Shown: in pieces, positions 60,804 through 64,000 of the stretch
How positions within the stretch are numbered: the first letter of the stretch is position 1
How the letters are laid out: each line of letters begins with the position of its first letter
Assembly (NCBI GenBank): GCA_945873305.1
Contig: CAMCCX010000003.1
Location: 1-64,000 of the forward strand
Direction of reading: 5' to 3'
Origin: Akkermansia muciniphila
Lineage (GTDB): Bacteria > Verrucomicrobiota > Verrucomicrobiia > Verrucomicrobiales > Akkermansiaceae
DNA: 64,000 nt
Made by a program: the position numbers and the translations under genes
Notes under the pieces: generated by a model
Told to the model about the DNA's origin: nothing
What the model saw: only the letters and a program-made list of their open reading frames with translations
The model's database searches: none

Positions 60804-62525
60804 CTAAAAGAGAAAATACCGCTGTGCCATCGGCAGCACGGATATCGGCTCGCAGCGCAACTCATCACCGTCGGCAGTGACGGTGTAGGTGTCCGGATCG
60901 ACGGTGATCTTTGGCAAAGCGTCGTTGAACGGGAGATCGCGCTTGGTCACGGAACGGCAATTCTTCACCGCGACAAGTCTCTTGGTTAGGCCAAGTTCTG
61001 CGAGAGCGCCGGATTCCAGCGAGGCGGCGCTGACGAAAGTCACCGAGGTTGCGGCGATCGCCTTTCCGAAGGCTCCGAACTGCGGTCGATACATCGTCGG
61101 CTGCGGCGTGGGGATGGAGGCATTAGGGTCGCCCATGTTCGCCCAAGCGATGAGACCGCCTTTGAGAATAGTCTCCGGTTTGACGCCGAAGAAGGCGGGT
61201 TTCCAAATAACGATGTCCGCGAGTTTTCCCAACTCGATGCTGCCGACTTCGTGGGCGATGCCATGGGTGATGGCGGGGCAAATCGTGTATTTCGCGACGT
61301 AGCGGAGCGCGCGGAAATTGTCGGCGGCCGGATGAGTCGGACCTTCGAGTTTGCCGAACTGGACCTTCATCTTGTGCGCCGTCTGCCAGGTGCGGGTGAT
61401 CGTTTCGCCGATGCGGCCCATCGCCTGACTGTCGCTGGACATCATGGAAATTGCCCCCAAGTCGTGCAGGCGATCTTCCGCAGCAATGGTCTCGGGACGG
61501 ATCCGGCTTTCCGCGAAGGCGACGTCTTCCGGAATGCGCGAGTCGAGGTGGTGGCAGACCATGAGCATATCAAGATGCTCGTCGATGGTGTTAGTCGTGA
61601 ACGGCCGGGTCGGGTTGGTGGACGACGGCAGAACGTTGGCCTCGCCGCAGACGCGGATGATGTCGGGCGCGTGGCCGCCGCCGGCGCCTTCGGAGTGATA
61701 GGTGTGAATCGTGCGCCCTTTGAACGCGGCGAGGGTGCTTTCGACAAAGCCGGCTTCGTTGAGGGTGTCGGTATGAATGGCGACCTGGATGTCGAACTCA
61801 TCCGCCACGGTTAGACAAGTGTCGATGGCGGCGGGAGTGGTACCCCAGTCTTCGTGGAGCTTGAGCCCGATGACGCCTGCCAGAACCTGCTCGCGTAGAG
61901 GTTCGGGAGAAGAGCAATTTCCCTTTCCAAGGAAACCGAGGTTGACGGGAAACGCCTCGGCGCTTTCGAGCATCCGGTGGATGTTCCATTTTCCCGGCGT
62001 ACACGTCGTCGCATAAGTCCCATGCGCCGGGCCGGTGCCGCCGCCGATGAGCGTGGTCACGCCACTGGCGATGGCGTGCTCGATTTGCTGCGGGCAGATG
62101 AAATGGATGTGCGTGTCGATCCCGCCGGCGGTGACAATGCAGCCCTCGCCCGCGATGACCTCGGTGGAGGCTCCGATGGTCATGCTGATGCCGTCTTGCA
62201 GCAGCGGATTTCCCGCGTGACCGATGCCGACGATACGGCCGTGTTTGATGCCGACGTCCGCCTTGATCACGCCTTGCGCGGCGTCGAGGATGAGGGCGTT
62301 GGTGATGACGAGATCGAGCGAATCCGCATCGAGCGCGAGTGGGGACTGCGCCATGCCGTCGCGGATGACCTTGCCGCCGCCGAACTTCACTTCGTTGCCA
62401 TAGCCGCCGGCTTCGGCGATTAGATCGCGCTCGACCTCAATGAAAATCTCGGTATCTGCAAGACGGACTTGGTCACCCGTGGTGGGACCAAACATGCCGG
62501 CGTAATTGGCGCGGGTTTGTTTCAT
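60804..62525 (-). CDS. ureC: Urease subunit alpha
   Basis: [86 protein letters not shown]. Confidence 0.98.
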   Translation of the reverse strand: MKQTRANYAGMFGPTTGDQVRLADTEIFIEVERDLIAEAGGYGNEVKFGGGKVIRDGMAQSPLALDADSLDLVITNALILDAAQGVIKADVGIKHGRIVGIGHAGNPLLQDGISMTIGASTEVIAGEGCIVTAGGIDTHIHFICPQQIEHAIASGVTTLIGGGTGPAHGTYATTCTPGKWNIHRMLESAEAFPVNLGFLGKGNCSSPEPLREQVLAGVIGLKLHEDWGTTPAAIDTCLTVADEFDIQVAIHTDTLNEAGFVESTLAAFKGRTIHTYHSEGAGGGHAPDIIRVCGEANVLPSSTNPTRPFTTNTIDEHLDMLMVCHHLDSRIPEDVAFAESRIRPETIAAEDRLHDLGAISMMSSDSQAMGRIGETITRTWQTAHKMKVQFGKLEGPTHPAADNFRALRYVAKYTICPAITHGIAHEVGSIELGKLADIVIWKPAFFGVKPETILKGGLIAWANMGDPNASIPTPQPTMYRPQFGAFGKAIAATSVTFVSAASLESGALAELGLTKRLVAVKNCRSVTKRDLPFNDALPKITVDPDTYTVTADGDELRCEPISVLPMAQRYFLF

Positions 62526-62839
62526 GAGTCGAGCGGGCCGTTGACGAGATTGTTGAGACCATGCACTTCGCGGGTGCCAGCAAGCGCAACCAAGGGGATT
62601 TCACGGGTGTCCCCGGGTTCAAAGCGAATGGCGGTGCCGGCCGGGATATCGAGCCGGAACCCGCGGGCTGCGGCCCGGTCAAAATGCAGGGATGAATTCA
62701 CTTCGGCAAAATGAAAATGACTACCCACCTGGATAGGGCGATCCCCGGTGTTGGCCACCACTACATTCAGCTGGGTCAGACCGGGATTCAGGATCAAATC
62801 CGGCGCTCCTAACGGGGTAATGATTTCGCCAGCGATCAT
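62522..62839 (-). CDS. ureB: Urease subunit beta
   Basis: [55 protein letters not shown]. Confidence 0.97.
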   Translation of the reverse strand: MIAGEIITPLGAPDLILNPGLTQLNVVVANTGDRPIQVGSHFHFAEVNSSLHFDRAAARGFRLDIPAGTAIRFEPGDTREIPLVALAGTREVHGLNNLVNGPLDS

Positions 62840-63138
62840 CTGACTGGATTGTGAACGGTGACGAGTTTGGTTCCGTCCGGGAAGGTGGCCTCCACTTGGA
62901 CGTCGTGAATCATTTCGGCCACGCCTTCCATGACTTCATCGCGGGAAATCAAAGTGGTGCCGTAACTCATGAGTTCCGCAACGGATTTTCCATCGCGCGC
63001 ACCTTCGAGCAACTCGGCGGTGATGAGGGCGACAGCTTCCGGGTAGTTGAGCTTCAACCCGCGCGCGCGGCGGCGGCCGGCAAGGTCACCGGCCACGACG
63101 ATGAGAAGCTTTTCTTGTTCGCGTGGGGAGAGATGCAT
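62836..63138 (-). CDS. ureA: Urease subunit gamma
   Basis: [60 protein letters not shown]. Confidence 0.97.
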   Translation of the reverse strand: MHLSPREQEKLLIVVAGDLAGRRRARGLKLNYPEAVALITAELLEGARDGKSVAELMSYGTTLISRDEVMEGVAEMIHDVQVEATFPDGTKLVTVHNPVR

Positions 63139-63144
63139 CGGCGA

Positions 63145-63441
63145 TTAGAAAATGGGAAGCAGGCAGAGCGAACCTAACGCCGCGGCGAGGGCGCTGATCC
63201 GAACGCCGCGCTTTCCATGAAGGCAGGCGACCGCGACGCCTGAGATGAACAACCCCGCAAGAACGTAATCCAAGGCTCCGTGAGAATGTAAAAACGTGGC
63301 CCTCAGGAAATCAAACTCATCAGTCTCATCCGGGTGGTAATGCCCAGGGTGCGCGGACACGAATGAAGGATAAAGGCAAGCACCCGCGACAAGCAGGCGG
63401 GCGATGGATTGACGCCAATCAGACGGACTGAAAATTTTCAT
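63145..63441 (-). CDS. Short HupE/UreJ-like putative metal-related membrane protein
   Basis: Signal-like N-terminus ending SAHPGHYHPDE, HSHGALDYVLAGLFISGVAVACL; first gene of the urease operon. Confidence 0.6.
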   Translation of the reverse strand: MKIFSPSDWRQSIARLLVAGACLYPSFVSAHPGHYHPDETDEFDFLRATFLHSHGALDYVLAGLFISGVAVACLHGKRGVRISALAAALGSLCLLPIF

Positions 63442-63468
63442 AAACGGATAAAGAGCCACGCTAAGAGT

Positions 63469-63486
63469 GAGCAGCGCTCATGCCAA
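63469..63486 (-). promoter_or_regulatory. Candidate sigma54 -24/-12 promoter of the urease operon
   Basis: Minus strand TTGGCATGAGCGCTGCTC: GG (63484-63483) N10 GC (63472-63471), about 30 bp upstream of the first urease-operon ORF. Confidence 0.6.
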
Positions 63487-63496
63487 GCAAGGATTG

Positions 63497-63526
63497 AAAA
63501 AACCATGCCCTCCGAAAAGGGCATGG
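63497..63526 (-). terminator. Intrinsic terminator of urtA (minus strand)
   Basis: CCATGCCC ttttcgga GGGCATGG TTTTTT on the minus strand. Confidence 0.88.
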
Positions 63527-63562
63527 CCTGATAACCAATAGCAACCGAAAACCAAATCAGTC

Positions 63563-64000
63563 TTACTTATAGGTACCCTTCAGGAATGGCTCGCCGACGA
63601 CATCCTTGAACTCTTTGAGAATCTTGAACTGGCCGTCCGCACGAGTTTCACCGATGAAGACGTTTTTGGTGAGGTGATGATTCTTTTGAGAAGTCACCTT
63701 ACCGCCAGGGCCGTCGAACGAGATGCCGCCTTTAAGAGCAGCCATCACCTTCTCCACCTCGAATGAACCGGCCTTTTCAACAGCGGCCTTCCAGAGATAG
63801 ACGCCGTTATAGGAAAGCACCATCGGCGAGCAAGTCACGCGGCCTTCTTTGACGATGCCGGGAACGTCCGATTTGGCGAGCCAGGCTTGGAAGTTCTTGA
63901 TGAACTTGGCGTTTTCCGGGCTCTTAATCGACTGGAAGTAAGTCCAGCATCCGAGTTGACCGACAAGCTGGCTTGCGGGAAGCCCGCGGAACTCGTCTTC
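63563..64000 (-). CDS. urtA: Urea ABC transporter substrate-binding protein, C-terminal part, cut by window edge
   Basis: Frame open to the edge: [37 protein letters not shown]...[29 protein letters not shown]...[23 protein letters not shown]. Confidence 0.88.
   Translation of the reverse strand, partial: EDEFRGLPASQLVGQLGCWTYFQSIKSPENAKFIKNFQAWLAKSDVPGIVKEGRVTCSPMVLSYNGVYLWKAAVEKAGSFEVEKVMAALKGGISFDGPGGKVTSQKNHHLTKNVFIGETRADGQFKILKEFKDVVGEPFLKGTYK

Overview
GC-rich bacterial window with gene content that looks like Verrucomicrobiota (inference). No tRNA, rRNA or CRISPR seen. Housekeeping blocks: plsY-gpsA-dedA, queG-aroK, tsaC/sua5, rpsB-tsf, hemQ, folB, cutA, xseB-dxs, lutABC. Main accessory blocks: (1) a ~16.5 kb nitrogen-scavenging island (5.6-22.2 kb) with a TauABC/SsuABC-type importer, type III GlnT-like ligase, creatininase, GFA, FGE-like, TIM-barrel and Rieske oxygenase proteins, a NikR-like regulator, two 'urea carboxylase-associated' proteins (CgdA/CgdB-type), a biotin guanidine/urea carboxylase and allophanate hydrolase; I propose an N-substituted-guanidine catabolic pathway. 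(2) A urease operon (ureABC-EFGD, HupE-like mini protein, UrtA) at 58.3-64 kb. Both nitrogen blocks are preceded by sigma54-like -24/-12 elements, and an NtrB/NtrC-like pair lies between them. (3) A complete Wadjet (JetABCD) defence system at 37.6-44.2 kb. (4) An ECF sigma / membrane protein / degenerate HtrA-PDZ cassette next to an SH3 protein and two tandem paralogous membrane proteins of unknown function. (5) Decaying genes: a lacZ with an amber codon and an A8 frameshift, an internally deleted Gfo/Idh/MocA gene, a MetY N-terminal remnant inside lutABC, and an ISAs1-like transposase end. A 52-bp double-palindromic repeat occurs twice, once in frame inside the carboxylase gene. All assignments are by reading the sequence; no database search was run.
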